Assembly: GCA_024683955.1 (NCBI GenBank)
Contig: JAIKXS010000012.1
Location: 1-56,561 of the forward strand
Source of the DNA: Desulfovibrio sp.
GTDB taxonomy: Bacteria > Desulfobacterota > Desulfovibrionia > Desulfovibrionales > Desulfovibrionaceae
Direction: 5' to 3'
Length of the DNA: 56,561 nucleotides
Below are positions 26,475 to 35,406 of this stretch, one piece after another (position 1 is the first letter of the stretch; each line of letters opens with the position of its first letter). The notes below the pieces were generated by a model. It was not told the DNA's origin, searched no databases, and worked only from the letters and a program-made list of their open reading frames with translations. Both the position numbers and the translations under genes were made by a program.

Positions 26475-27791
26475 CTAATTTTTAATATCGCGAATCCTCG
26501 GCAGCGCCTTGACCATCTGCAGGGCCATGCGGAGCTGATTGTCGCGGGCAAGCTGTTCCTTGATCTCGTCGTTCTTGCCCTTGGACACTTCCTGCTTTTT
26601 ATCCTTGGTATTTTCAAGATGCCTGTTGAGATCCTGCTCACGAACCATAAACCGTGGTGAGGAGGATTTGTCTTCGGCCTTCGGCACCTCGAAGACCACT
26701 TCCATGTCAGGCACAATGCCTTCGGCCTGAATGGAGCTGCCGCTCGGCGTGTAATAGAGGGCCACGGTCAGCTTGAGACCTGAACCGTCCGGAAGCGGAA
26801 TGATATTCTGCACACTGCCCTTGCCAAAGGAACGCTCACCAAGGATGAGAGCCCTGTTCCGGTCGCGAAGAGCACCGGCCACGATTTCCGATGCGGAAGC
26901 CGAGCCCGCATTGATCAGGCAGACAAGCGGGCAGAGAACGTCATCCTTCTGCCGTTTTGCCTCATACACACGTTCCTTTGAGGTCCGGCCCTTGATGGAG
27001 ACAATGGAGCCCTCGGAAAGGAAGGTGTCTGCCACACTCACGGCCTGGTCCAGAAGACCACCGGGGTTATTGCGCAGATCAAGCACAATGCCCTTGAGGC
27101 CGGTCGACTTGCTCGCCTTGATGGCGTCCTTCAGGGCCTTCTTCAAATCATCCGTTGTGTTATCGGAAAAACGTGTGAGACGTATCCAGTAGTAGCCTTC
27201 CTCAAGCTGCTTGCTCTTCACGGAATGAAGCGGAATGGAATCGCGCACAATGCGTACTGTTTCAGGTTTTTTGTCGTCCGAGTGAATCACGGTGAGTTCA
27301 ACCTCCGTGCCCTTGGGCCCGCGGATGCGGCTCACGACCTCCTGCAGCGAAAGCTCCTGCGTCGACTGTCCGTCTATGGTCAGGATCATGTCGCCGGCCT
27401 TGATGCCGGCCCGGAAGGCAGGGGTGTCCTCGATGGGCGTCACAACAACGACCTGATTATTTTCCATGGAAATCTCAATGCCAACTCCGTAGAACTCTCC
27501 GCTCGTTGTCTCCTGCATTTCCTTGTATTCTTCGGAATTCATAAAGGTCGAGTGGGGATCAAGGCCCTGAAGCAAGCCCCGTAAGGCACCGTTAATCAGC
27601 TCGCCCTGCGGAACTTCCTTGACATAATGGTGCTCTACAAGGTCAAGAACCTGGCTGAAACGGCGTAATGACGCATATTTATCCGTCACCCCGTCCGATG
27701 TCGGCGATTTTTTGGCCCAGACAGACGGCGCCTCGGCAAAAAAACCCAGAACAAGGGCAAGGACGCAGAAAAAACAGACAAAACGAGACAT
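26475..27791 (-). CDS. ctpA: C-terminal processing peptidase, S41 family
   Basis: The 438-residue protein has a signal peptide (MSRFVCFFCVLALVLGFFAEA), a PDZ domain at about residues 95-185 (YGVGIEISMENNQVVVV; AGIKAGDMILTIDG) and a TSP protease core. The catalytic serine is in GSASASEIVAGAL and the lysine is Lys324 in SFGKGSVQ. CtpA-like proteases act in the periplasm on tails of envelope and murein-hydrolase proteins. The C-terminal ~60 residues are charged helical. The ATG at 27791 has AAGGAGG eight bases upstream; an extension from TTG 27818 would run through that site. It is monocistronic or weakly coupled to proC. Confidence 0.95.
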   Translation of the reverse strand: MSRFVCFFCVLALVLGFFAEAPSVWAKKSPTSDGVTDKYASLRRFSQVLDLVEHHYVKEVPQGELINGALRGLLQGLDPHSTFMNSEEYKEMQETTSGEFYGVGIEISMENNQVVVVTPIEDTPAFRAGIKAGDMILTIDGQSTQELSLQEVVSRIRGPKGTEVELTVIHSDDKKPETVRIVRDSIPLHSVKSKQLEEGYYWIRLTRFSDNTTDDLKKALKDAIKASKSTGLKGIVLDLRNNPGGLLDQAVSVADTFLSEGSIVSIKGRTSKERVYEAKRQKDDVLCPLVCLINAGSASASEIVAGALRDRNRALILGERSFGKGSVQNIIPLPDGSGLKLTVALYYTPSGSSIQAEGIVPDMEVVFEVPKAEDKSSSPRFMVREQDLNRHLENTKDKKQEVSKGKNDEIKEQLARDNQLRMALQMVKALPRIRDIKN

Positions 27792-28645
27792 GAACAAGGC
27801 CTCCTTGGCGTCTCTCAACAGTCGCTACTAAACGCAAAAGAATGATGAAATACGGTAAGAACGTAGCAGGAGGAAACGGTCCCCGACGTTCGGACCAACA
27901 TGTACGGCACGGTAGAAATTCCGGACTGTCCTTCCTCGACGTCCCGCACCTGTGAAAAACACGTATGAATCGGCGTCTGCACAACATGAAAAAGCACGGG
28001 CCGGAACAGGGTGCGGGAAGCTGAAAAGGACAGCGGACAGAAAGAGTCAGTTTGCCGAAAAACACTGTACTCGTCAAATACAAAGCCGTTCACAAGCGGT
28101 CATAATGAAGAAAAGTGTCCCTTGAATCAAGAGATTTTGAGAAGAATGTTTTCCATTTGCGTTCATGAAAAATTATTTCTCCTCCCGCCTTTCTTTCTCA
28201 TCACACCCCTCATCCCCCGTTACCGCACCTTCCATTCTTCAATCACTGCCATACTTCTAAAAAAAACAGCTGTATTATATATTTTTACAGTGCCTGTCCT
28301 CCACGACTTCCTGCTTCGCAAAGAGCATGCCGTGCTAAAAACACGATACGGAATTGAAGCCAGTGCATATCGTACCATGCAGAAACCTTCATCTGCAGAA
28401 CATGCGATAAAAAGCATCCGTCTCCTTTGCGACGGATGACCTCATACGTAGCCAGGCCTGTCATATCCAGACTCTTATATGGACAAGAGGAGATCCGAAG
28501 AAGGCCATGCAGTGACAGCAGGGTCGGATTTATGCGCCCGTCAGACACGGCGTCTCAACAAAGAATCCTCTCTGAAGCAATCCCGGCAGCAGGGAAAACC
28601 ATCAGGGGCCGCACAATGTGCGGCCCCTGGCTCATCCCAAATGGA
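27792..28645. other. Large gene-free gap upstream of ctpA
   Basis: This 854-nt stretch between ctpA and the M16 gene has no credible coding sequence: open frames on both strands lack ribosome sites and give Phe/Cys/Ser-rich translations. It includes an AT-rich segment near 28250-28300 and a strong hairpin at its end. A decayed gene or an unrecognised RNA cannot be excluded. Confidence 0.5.
28603..28629 (-). terminator. Hairpin after the M16 gene, likely terminator
   Basis: A perfect 12-bp stem CAGGGGCCGCAC/GTGCGGCCCCTG with a 3-base loop lies 17 nt beyond the M16 stop. The following minus-strand bases hold only four Ts, so it is a weaker match to an intrinsic terminator. Confidence 0.6.
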
Positions 28646-31477
28646 TTACGGTGCAAGTGTTACGCTTTTGTCCTCACCAATGATCAAATACTTTCGGGCA
28701 ATGCGCATAAGGTCTTCAGGAGTGACCAGACGGGCCTTTGCGATGCAGGCACGCCTGAACTCGGCAGGATACCCCAGGAGAGCCTCCCGGCTTGCCTCAA
28801 GGCTTCTCGCCATAAGGCTCTGCCTGGAACGCTCGTACTCGCCGACGAGCTGATTGATGCCCTTTTCAAGGACCTCCTTCGGAAGGGGATTCTTCCTGAG
28901 CTCAGCGATGATCCGCACAAAACCCTGCTTCGCCACCTCAATCTTGTCGGGGCTTGTTCCTATATAGAAAATAAAGGCCCCGGTCCTCGGAAGCGTCCGC
29001 AGAAAAGCCGTGACGGTATAGCCGAGCCCCTCATCGTCGCGAAGGGAAGAAAAGAGAAGACCGCTCTGCCCGGACAGGACCTGGCTCAGGAGCATGAGAG
29101 CCGGTGCGTCCTCATGGTCAAGAGGTACTGCTTTATAGATGGAGAGCAGATGCGCCTGGGCTCGACCCCTGGAGGGAATGGCAAGGGTTCTCTCCTCACT
29201 CCACATGGGGAAGGGGACGGTTCCCGCCTCAGTGATCCCGCGGGTGAGGCGGGTGGCAAACTGCAGGACCTTCTCCCGCTCGAACTGTCCGCACACGCTT
29301 ATGACCCAGGGGGTTCTCCGCTGTTTTTCCCAGAAGTCCCGCACATTCTTCTCCCCGAAAGAGGATACACGCTCGGGCGTGCCAAGATCGTCATAGCCGT
29401 ACACGTGACTGCCGAAAATGAAGGAACGGATTCGCGAAAAAAGGAAGCGGAGCGGTTCGTCCTGACGGCGCACATAGCTCGCCTTCATGTGATTCCGTTC
29501 ACGGGCAATATCCGCCGCATCAAAGCGCGGTCTCGTCAGCACGTCGTTGACTCGGCTGAAGCCTTCCTCCATGGCGGACGTCGGCCCGTCAAGGGAAAGG
29601 GAGAAGGACTGGCGTCCCGAGGCAACGCTCAGGGACAGGGCCTTGTCGGACAGGGCCTCCTGAAAGGCCTTGGCATCGAGATCCCCAGCTCCGTCGTTCA
29701 AAAGTCTGGCCGTCAGGGTGGAAAGCCCCTGTTCTTCAGGGCTCAGAAGCGCATTTCCGCCAAAACGGTCCATGGTGATTGAGAAATAGGGAGCATTGGT
29801 GTCCGGGAGAAGAATAAGGCGGCAGCCGTTTTCAAGCGTCAACTCCTCACGTCCGCCCTCCATATAGACGTTTTTTGCCCCCGCGGCACGTTCTTCGGCA
29901 GGCCACAGACGATCCTGAATAGCGGCAAGATCCGGGAGCTGCGCGTTTTCCGGCATGAGCAGGCGGACACGCATTTTCCCCGGATCGAACCAGGCTCCAA
30001 AGGCCTCCTGCAAGCGTTTCGGGGTCGCCGCCTCAAGACGGGCGCGTGCGTTGATCTCCCCGGTCTCTCCGCCAAGAAGGAACTGCACGGTCGACTTCCA
30101 GTAGGCAAGGCCGGTAAGGGTTTCCTGCGCGCGGTCCATGCTGTCTTCAAGATTGAGGATGCCGCGCCTGATGTCGCTCTCGTTGAAGGCCATGGACTTC
30201 ATGGCGGAAAAATCCTGCATGAGTTCCGTAAAGAAGGCCTCAAGCTTCCCAGCATCGAGGGAGACCGTGAGGGTCAGAAGGCCGGCCCTTGAAAGACTCA
30301 TGTTGTCAACGCTAATGGAGTCCACAAGCTGCTTTTCATACTTGTATTTGCGGTACAGATAGGACGTGGTGTCCCCGCCGAGGACATAGCAAAGAAGATC
30401 AAGGTCCTGGGAGCGCACATCCGCCAGAGACGGAGCCGGGAACGCAAGCCCCAGATACACCTTCTGCCAGTTTCCCCGTGAGGCCTTCACGCGCTCAGAA
30501 TCAACGGAAGCCGAGAGATCAAAGGGGACGGGGGTCGGAAGAACCTGCGTATTTGCATGGTGACCAAAGACTTCTTTCACATAGGAAACAACGTCCGCCG
30601 GCACGATGTCGCCGGCCACGAGCAGAGCCATATTCTGAGGCTGGTACCAGTAGTTGCGGTAGGAGGCGAGGGATGAGGACGTCACTGCGCGGATCGTCGG
30701 TTCAAAGCCTATAATGGGATGTCCGTAGGGCGTCTTCTTCAAAGCGGCCAGCTGCAGCTCCTCGTAGAGCTTATGTTCGGGAGAATCATCACCGCGCTTC
30801 AGCTCCGAGACAATCACGTCCTTCTCCGGTTCAAGTTCGCTTCCGAGAAGGCTTGCCCCGAAGGCCATGTCCTCCACCACGTCAATGCCTTTCTTCCAGT
30901 GCTCCTTCGGGAGGTCCGTGATGTACCAGGTACGGTCAAAACTTGTTGCGGCGTTGAGATAGCCTCCGAGAGACTCTATCTCCTCCGCGACCTTGCCCTT
31001 GGGCCGTCTGGCCGTGCCTTTGAAAACCATGTGTTCAAGCACATGGCTTATGCCGGCCTCCCCGGCCTTCTCATTGGCAGAGCCCGTTTGCACAAAAAGG
31101 CGGGTGCAGACAAGGGGAAAACGCGTGTCCCGAATCACGTAAACGGTCAGGCCGTTCTCAAGACGAAGGAGCACCTCGTTGGAAGAGGCCGCGGCCTTTC
31201 CGCCGGCTGCTTTTTCGTGCGCATCACCGGGACGGGACGCGGTCCCCCCACCATGGCTTCCCGAAGGGGCGGACACACCTGCCTGACCGGCCGGGCTTGC
31301 GCCAAACGCGGCAGGTTCCCCGCCTGTCCCCTTCCGCGCCGGAAACGAAAGCTCGACGGCATCCGGGGCGGCCGTGATGCCGCGTTCCGGTGACGCGTCG
31401 AAGGAAACGGCGTTATTGCTCAAAAAAAACGGGCAAAGCGCCAAGAGGCACACGACCCTCACCAGCATTCTCCGCAT
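28646..31477 (-). CDS. M16 family zinc peptidase, two-lobed, exported
   Basis: The 943-residue protein starts with a signal peptide (MRRMLVRVVCLLALCPFF) and a ~70-residue low-complexity Gly/Ala region, followed by an M16 N-lobe with the inverted zinc motif H-V-L-E-H at 145-149 and the downstream glutamate in the VAEEIESLGGYLNA region. A second M16 module starts near residue 545 (LENGCRLILLPDTNAP) and lacks the zinc motif, as usual for the inactive lobe. It resembles PqqL and other periplasmic pitrilysin-like enzymes; the substrate is unknown. AAGGAG lies five bases before the start. The 5' leader can form a CCGCCG/CGGCGG hairpin. Confidence 0.93.
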   Translation of the reverse strand: MRRMLVRVVCLLALCPFFLSNNAVSFDASPERGITAAPDAVELSFPARKGTGGEPAAFGASPAGQAGVSAPSGSHGGGTASRPGDAHEKAAGGKAAASSNEVLLRLENGLTVYVIRDTRFPLVCTRLFVQTGSANEKAGEAGISHVLEHMVFKGTARRPKGKVAEEIESLGGYLNAATSFDRTWYITDLPKEHWKKGIDVVEDMAFGASLLGSELEPEKDVIVSELKRGDDSPEHKLYEELQLAALKKTPYGHPIIGFEPTIRAVTSSSLASYRNYWYQPQNMALLVAGDIVPADVVSYVKEVFGHHANTQVLPTPVPFDLSASVDSERVKASRGNWQKVYLGLAFPAPSLADVRSQDLDLLCYVLGGDTTSYLYRKYKYEKQLVDSISVDNMSLSRAGLLTLTVSLDAGKLEAFFTELMQDFSAMKSMAFNESDIRRGILNLEDSMDRAQETLTGLAYWKSTVQFLLGGETGEINARARLEAATPKRLQEAFGAWFDPGKMRVRLLMPENAQLPDLAAIQDRLWPAEERAAGAKNVYMEGGREELTLENGCRLILLPDTNAPYFSITMDRFGGNALLSPEEQGLSTLTARLLNDGAGDLDAKAFQEALSDKALSLSVASGRQSFSLSLDGPTSAMEEGFSRVNDVLTRPRFDAADIARERNHMKASYVRRQDEPLRFLFSRIRSFIFGSHVYGYDDLGTPERVSSFGEKNVRDFWEKQRRTPWVISVCGQFEREKVLQFATRLTRGITEAGTVPFPMWSEERTLAIPSRGRAQAHLLSIYKAVPLDHEDAPALMLLSQVLSGQSGLLFSSLRDDEGLGYTVTAFLRTLPRTGAFIFYIGTSPDKIEVAKQGFVRIIAELRKNPLPKEVLEKGINQLVGEYERSRQSLMARSLEASREALLGYPAEFRRACIAKARLVTPEDLMRIARKYLIIGEDKSVTLAP

Positions 31478-31602
31478 AGGAACTCCTTTTTCCTCATTCC
31501 GCCGTTCTCAACGCGTAGAGACGCTTCGGCGGGAAAACGGTCTTATATCGTATTCGTAATCTACAGAAAAATGAGAATTTGTCTACGTTTTTACAGACTT
31601 TT

Positions 31603-33390
31603 CTAAGAATTCGCAGGAAAAAGCCCTCTCAGTCTGGCCAGCATACGGGCAGAAAGCCCCTCTCCTTCCGAAAGCCCCGGAACAAAGGCACGGACAACCG
31701 GCAGGTCAAGATCGGAACGGCTTATGTCCACATAGTACGGCTCAAGGCCGAAGTCGGCGAGACGATCTTCGAGCATGGCCAGGTTTTGTTCGGGAATCTT
31801 CGTATCAAAATCCGGCAGATCTTCAAGATAGCGCACGGGAAGATTGGAAAAGCCCGGTCCCGAAGCTTTGCCCTCGGGGGCCCGCTGCAGGAGGCTGTAG
31901 GGCCACGGCGTCTCCGTGAGTGCGGAAAGCGCGCAGGCCCTGCCGCTCAGCTTGCAGGCCGAGGCGGCAGAGACTTCTCCCGAAACAGCCGTCACAAACG
32001 ACTTGTAGACAGGAACGCCGAATTCATGGGTCAGATCCATAAACTGCACGCGTATGGAACGTGCCTCGTAATCGTCCAAAAGACTCTGAAGAAGCGGATC
32101 ACGGCTTTTCAGGAGAAAGGCCCGGTTCTTGTGAAACGGCACTGTGGAAAGGGCGTCGCGTTCCAGGATCTCAAGCAGTGCAGCAACCCTCGCCTCGGCA
32201 AGGGTCATGCCGGCAGCAAGTCCCGTTGATCCCGTCTCATAATAATCCGGCTCGGGAAGGTTTGCTGAGAGAAAGGTTGCCTGAAAGGGCAGGAGGCATT
32301 GTTCGCCATGGCGATCCTGTCCGGGGACCCAGTAGACGGGCGCATCGAGATCCTCCCCCGTGCACGGTCCAGGCAGCACAAAGTCTGCGCTGGAGGAAGC
32401 GCCGTACCGGGCCTTTACAAGGGCCTTCGGCACGCGCTGATCTGAGAGACTTACGATGCCGTTTTCCACGGAAACCCCGGCATAACTGCTGACGCGCTCA
32501 ACAATTTCCATGAGACAGGAGATTCTTGCTTCGGAAAGGGAGAGTCCCCGTCCGTAGGAGGTGAGGGTTCCCACAAGGCGGAACGCTGTCGTTTCCGCCG
32601 CAACGTTTCTCTCAAGCGTCCAGTTGCGCAGGAGCGCTATGGGGGACAGGGAGGCCTCATGCCGCATTTCCGGGCCTTCGAGAACGCCCGCCTCAAGCAG
32701 CGCATCGTTGGCAAGAAGAATGCGTTCGGCAAGGGACAGGGGCCGTTCCCCGGCGTCTTTACCTGCATAACGCTTAAAAAGTGCTGAAAGAGCGCTTCGC
32801 GCCTCATCGTCTCCCGGAAGCAAGGGAAGATCACGGTCACAGAGGATCTCCAGGGGCCCGAGCAGTGTTTTTTCCGAAAGAGGCGCATGAAAGCGGCGGT
32901 TGGCATCAAGGGATCTGAGAACCGTACGTCCGGCCGAAAGCGCATCGGCTTCCCCGGGGGACGGGGAATCCGCCTTCCCCGCTCCGGACCCGACCGTATT
33001 CTCCCGCGTTCCGGCAATCTCCCCTGCCCCCGTCCTTTCTGTCCGCCAAAAGGAGGTCAGCGGGCTGGCCTTGCCGTCGGTGTCCGCTGGCAAACGGTCG
33101 CGAATGGGGGAAAGGTGTTTTTCAAGAACGCTTGCCTCATAAAGAAGAGCTGAGAGAGCCTTGCGCGTTTCCATCTCCGGCCAGAGCGGTGTCAAAAGCT
33201 CCGTCAGCGCTTCAAGCGACATGGACCGCAGCCGGTTGAGAAGCGCCTTGTGCAAAAAGGTGTCAAAGGGTGTTGTTTCAAGCAGATCAAGAAAACGGGG
33301 AAAGGGGGCCGTTGAGAAATCCGGTTCACAACGGTAATAGCCCGTTGTGCCGACTGTTTTTTCAACCGTGTACTGATAGGTGATGGGCAT
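31603..33390 (-). CDS. YcaO-domain protein
   Basis: The 595-residue protein has an N-terminal ~230 residues of helical, partly low-complexity sequence and a C-terminal YcaO domain. The ATP-binding helices are visible: LSEARISCLMEIVERVSSY and AEARVAALLEILERDAL, with the E-x-x-E-R pattern. YcaO enzymes activate amide backbones with ATP to make azolines, thioamides or amidines; E. coli YcaO supports RimO-dependent methylthiolation of ribosomal protein S12. No RiPP precursor, TfuA or dehydrogenase gene lies here. It begins 9 nt after a TauE/SafE-family permease stop, so the two are co-transcribed, which hints at sulfur chemistry. A very similar layout, rather than a RiPP cluster, is expected for stand-alone YcaO. 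Confidence 0.88.
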   Translation of the reverse strand: MPITYQYTVEKTVGTTGYYRCEPDFSTAPFPRFLDLLETTPFDTFLHKALLNRLRSMSLEALTELLTPLWPEMETRKALSALLYEASVLEKHLSPIRDRLPADTDGKASPLTSFWRTERTGAGEIAGTRENTVGSGAGKADSPSPGEADALSAGRTVLRSLDANRRFHAPLSEKTLLGPLEILCDRDLPLLPGDDEARSALSALFKRYAGKDAGERPLSLAERILLANDALLEAGVLEGPEMRHEASLSPIALLRNWTLERNVAAETTAFRLVGTLTSYGRGLSLSEARISCLMEIVERVSSYAGVSVENGIVSLSDQRVPKALVKARYGASSSADFVLPGPCTGEDLDAPVYWVPGQDRHGEQCLLPFQATFLSANLPEPDYYETGSTGLAAGMTLAEARVAALLEILERDALSTVPFHKNRAFLLKSRDPLLQSLLDDYEARSIRVQFMDLTHEFGVPVYKSFVTAVSGEVSAASACKLSGRACALSALTETPWPYSLLQRAPEGKASGPGFSNLPVRYLEDLPDFDTKIPEQNLAMLEDRLADFGLEPYYVDISRSDLDLPVVRAFVPGLSEGEGLSARMLARLRGLFPANS

Positions 33391-33399
33391 GCTTTCTCC

Positions 33400-34137
33400 T
33401 CAGAGACAGGCGACAAGTCCGTCAACAATGCAGCAAATGGCCGCGATGGTCAAAATAAGAGGCATAAGTCTTGAAAACGTTTTGACATTCATACGTTTGG
33501 CAAGGGGAAAGGCAAGGAGTGTTCCGATAAGGCAGGCCGGAATCCCGAACGCCGCACAGGAATAAATGAGGTCGGTATAAAGACCTGCCTTCCACTGCAA
33601 AAAGACCGTAAAGAGTCCGCGCAGAATAAAGAAAACGCCGAGTGTACCCAGAACCTCCCGCGGCTTCCATCCGGCATAGAGGCAGTACGCGGCGACGGGC
33701 GGGCCGTCAAAGGAGATGGCCGAGCCCATGACTCCCGAAAGGAAGCCGGCGAAGGCAGCGACAAGGGAGGATTCCCTGTGCTGTGTCACGGGGATAATGC
33801 GCTGCCAGTAAATAAAGACGAGAAGCGAGAAGCCGACGATCAGGCGCAAAATATGATCAGGAATGTAAATGAGAACCGAAAGTCCGAGAACGGAGCCAGG
33901 CAGGGCTCCGAGCCACATGGCCCAGAGTGCCCTGGCCTGACAGTAGCGCCAGTGCAGAAGAACAAGCCCCACATCCATGGCAACGTTCAGGATGCAGCTT
34001 ATGAGGATAACCTCATGCATGTGTAAATAAAAGGCCGCGGCAGGCACGGCGAGCATGGCTCCGCCGACTCCCACAAGACCGGAAATAAAACCGCCAATAA
34101 GCCAGGCGACAAAGACGAGGCCTTCAGCCACTCCCAT
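33400..34137 (-). CDS. TauE/SafE family membrane permease
   Basis: The 245-residue protein is almost wholly hydrophobic, with seven to eight predicted helices. It opens with the family pattern AWLIGGFISGLVGVGGAMLAVP and contains the second repeat AGFLSGVMGSAISFDGPPVAAY. TauE/SafE proteins move sulfite, sulfoacetate or other small anions. The ATG at 34137 has GGGAG six bases upstream; a GTG five codons earlier is less likely. It precedes the YcaO gene with 9 nt between and follows the rpsI terminator by about 35 nt. Confidence 0.9.
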   Translation of the reverse strand: MGVAEGLVFVAWLIGGFISGLVGVGGAMLAVPAAAFYLHMHEVILISCILNVAMDVGLVLLHWRYCQARALWAMWLGALPGSVLGLSVLIYIPDHILRLIVGFSLLVFIYWQRIIPVTQHRESSLVAAFAGFLSGVMGSAISFDGPPVAAYCLYAGWKPREVLGTLGVFFILRGLFTVFLQWKAGLYTDLIYSCAAFGIPACLIGTLLAFPLAKRMNVKTFSRLMPLILTIAAICCIVDGLVACL

Positions 34138-34172
34138 GATCTGCTCCCACACAATACCCCCGACGGGGGGAG

Positions 34173-34197
34173 AAAAAAAAAGGCCGCATTCGCGGCC
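34173..34197 (-). terminator. Rho-independent terminator of rplM-rpsI
   Basis: A 6-bp GC stem GGCCGC/GCGGCC with a four-base loop is followed on the minus strand by nine Ts. It lies 23 nt after the rpsI stop. Confidence 0.9.
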
Positions 34198-34220
34198 GGA
34201 AAAAAACGGGAGATATGCGA

Positions 34221-34613
34221 TTAACGCTTTGAGTACTGGAATCTCGCGCGGGCAGCACGCAGACCGTACTTTTTGCGTTCCTTCATACGGGCGTCGCGGG
34301 TCAGGAAGCCCGCTTTCTTCAGAAGGGGACGCAGCTCCGGATCGACTTCAAGAAGAGCTCTCGAGATGCCGTGACGCACGGCCTGGGCCTGACCGGCCAC
34401 ACCGCCGCCAGAGACATTCACACGCACATCAAGCTTATCGGCCATCTTGGTCAGCACGAGGGGCTGACGGATGATCATCTGCAGGGTTTTGCGGGGAAAA
34501 TATTCTTCATACGGACGATCGTTTACGGTGATCATACCTGTTCCCGCATAGAGGCGCGTCCGTGCGGTAGCCGTTTTACGACGGCCTGTCCCATAATCAA
34601 ATTTTTCGCTCAT
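34221..34613 (-). CDS. rpsI: 30S ribosomal protein S9
   Basis: The 130-residue protein has the S9 hallmarks [15 protein letters not shown] near the start, the [19 protein letters not shown] signature and the basic C-terminal tail ending RFQYSKR that reaches the P-site tRNA. The ATG at 34613 has AGGAG seven bases upstream; a GTG directly before it is ignored. It is 10 nt downstream of rplM, the universal pairing. Confidence 0.98.
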   Translation of the reverse strand: MSEKFDYGTGRRKTATARTRLYAGTGMITVNDRPYEEYFPRKTLQMIIRQPLVLTKMADKLDVRVNVSGGGVAGQAQAVRHGISRALLEVDPELRPLLKKAGFLTRDARMKERKKYGLRAARARFQYSKR

Positions 34614-34623
34614 CACGCTTCTC

Positions 34624-35058
34624 CTAATACGGCAACGTCAACGGCTTGGGTTGCTGGGCACTGTGGGGATGTTCGGGCCCCGCGTACACCTTAAGTTTCT
34701 TAAGCATGGCACGACCGAGCTTGTTCTTCGGAAGCATGCCGCGCACGGCCGTCATGAGGGCCTGCGTCGGTTTTTTCTCCATAAGCTCGCCAAGCGAAGT
34801 GGTTCTGAGTCCCCCCACCCATCCTGAGTGACGGTAGTACTTTTTATCCTGCATCTTGGTTCCCGTGACCTTGATCTTGTCACAGTTGACCACGACTATG
34901 CAATCGCCGTTATCCATATGGGGTGCGAACTCGGGCTTATGTTTTCCGCGAAGACGGTGGGCGATCTGGCTTGCCAGACGTCCCAACACCTGATTCTCCG
35001 CATCAACAACGAACCATTCGTGATTGATATCTTTCGGTGTTGGACTGAATGTTTTCAT
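34624..35058 (-). CDS. rplM: 50S ribosomal protein L13
   Basis: The product of about 144 residues has the L13 motifs [34 protein letters not shown], the [13 protein letters not shown] loop and [13 protein letters not shown]. The start at 35058 gives the usual length (about 142); the frame continues 32 codons upstream but those residues have no L13 counterpart. The true 5' leader is therefore about 120 nt and holds no clear Shine-Dalgarno next to the ATG. It is the first gene of the rplM-rpsI operon. Confidence 0.98.
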   Translation of the reverse strand: MKTFSPTPKDINHEWFVVDAENQVLGRLASQIAHRLRGKHKPEFAPHMDNGDCIVVVNCDKIKVTGTKMQDKKYYRHSGWVGGLRTTSLGELMEKKPTQALMTAVRGMLPKNKLGRAMLKKLKVYAGPEHPHSAQQPKPLTLPY

Positions 35059-35184
35059 CAGAAATTCAGCGTATGATCCCTCAGAACGAGGAGGAACGCT
35101 GCCTCCTAAAAATTCCTTAGTTGCATAAAGAAAGAAACGCACGGAGCCCTTCAACGGGGAAGAAGGGGAATTTTGTGCACGACT

Positions 35185-35213
35185 TTTTTACTGAACCCGC
35201 GAACCCTTGTCAA
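35185..35213 (-). promoter_or_regulatory. Strong sigma-70 promoter for rplM-rpsI
   Basis: On the minus strand a perfect TTGACA (35213-35208) is followed after 17 nt by TAAAAA (35190-35185). The position, 127 nt before the L13 start, leaves room for a ribosomal leader. Confidence 0.75.
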
Positions 35214-35293
35214 GTATGAAACGGCGCCTTTTCCCCTTTTTCGCCTTTCCGCCCCTGCCGGAGCCCCCCGCCCAAAAAAACACGCTATTTTTC

Positions 35294-35322
35294 TTGTCCT
35301 TCATATGGTAATCGTCTATACT
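35294..35322 (+). promoter_or_regulatory. Sigma-70 promoter for the HD-domain gene
   Basis: TTGTCC (35294-35299) and TATACT (35317-35322) are 17 nt apart. Transcription would begin near 35329, about 78 nt before the preferred start codon. Confidence 0.7.
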
Positions 35323-35406
35323 TTTTCAAAATAAAACATGCAAAAAAACGCATGCGGACCCCGGGCAATACGCCTCAGTGCACCTGATGAAAAAAAGGAA
35401 TCCCCA

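Noticed and set aside
27815..28439. Small frames of 90-140 codons upstream of ctpA on both strands
   Set aside because: Compositions are Phe/Cys/Ser-rich, starts are unsupported, and frames overlap one another; none looks like a protein.
28427..29782. 451-codon plus-strand frame
   Set aside because: It is antisense to the M16 peptidase C-terminal lobe and lacks any start signal or motif.
31603..34137. RiPP biosynthetic cluster around YcaO
   Set aside because: No precursor peptide, dehydrogenase, TfuA, protease or export gene flanks it; the neighbours are a permease and ribosomal genes.
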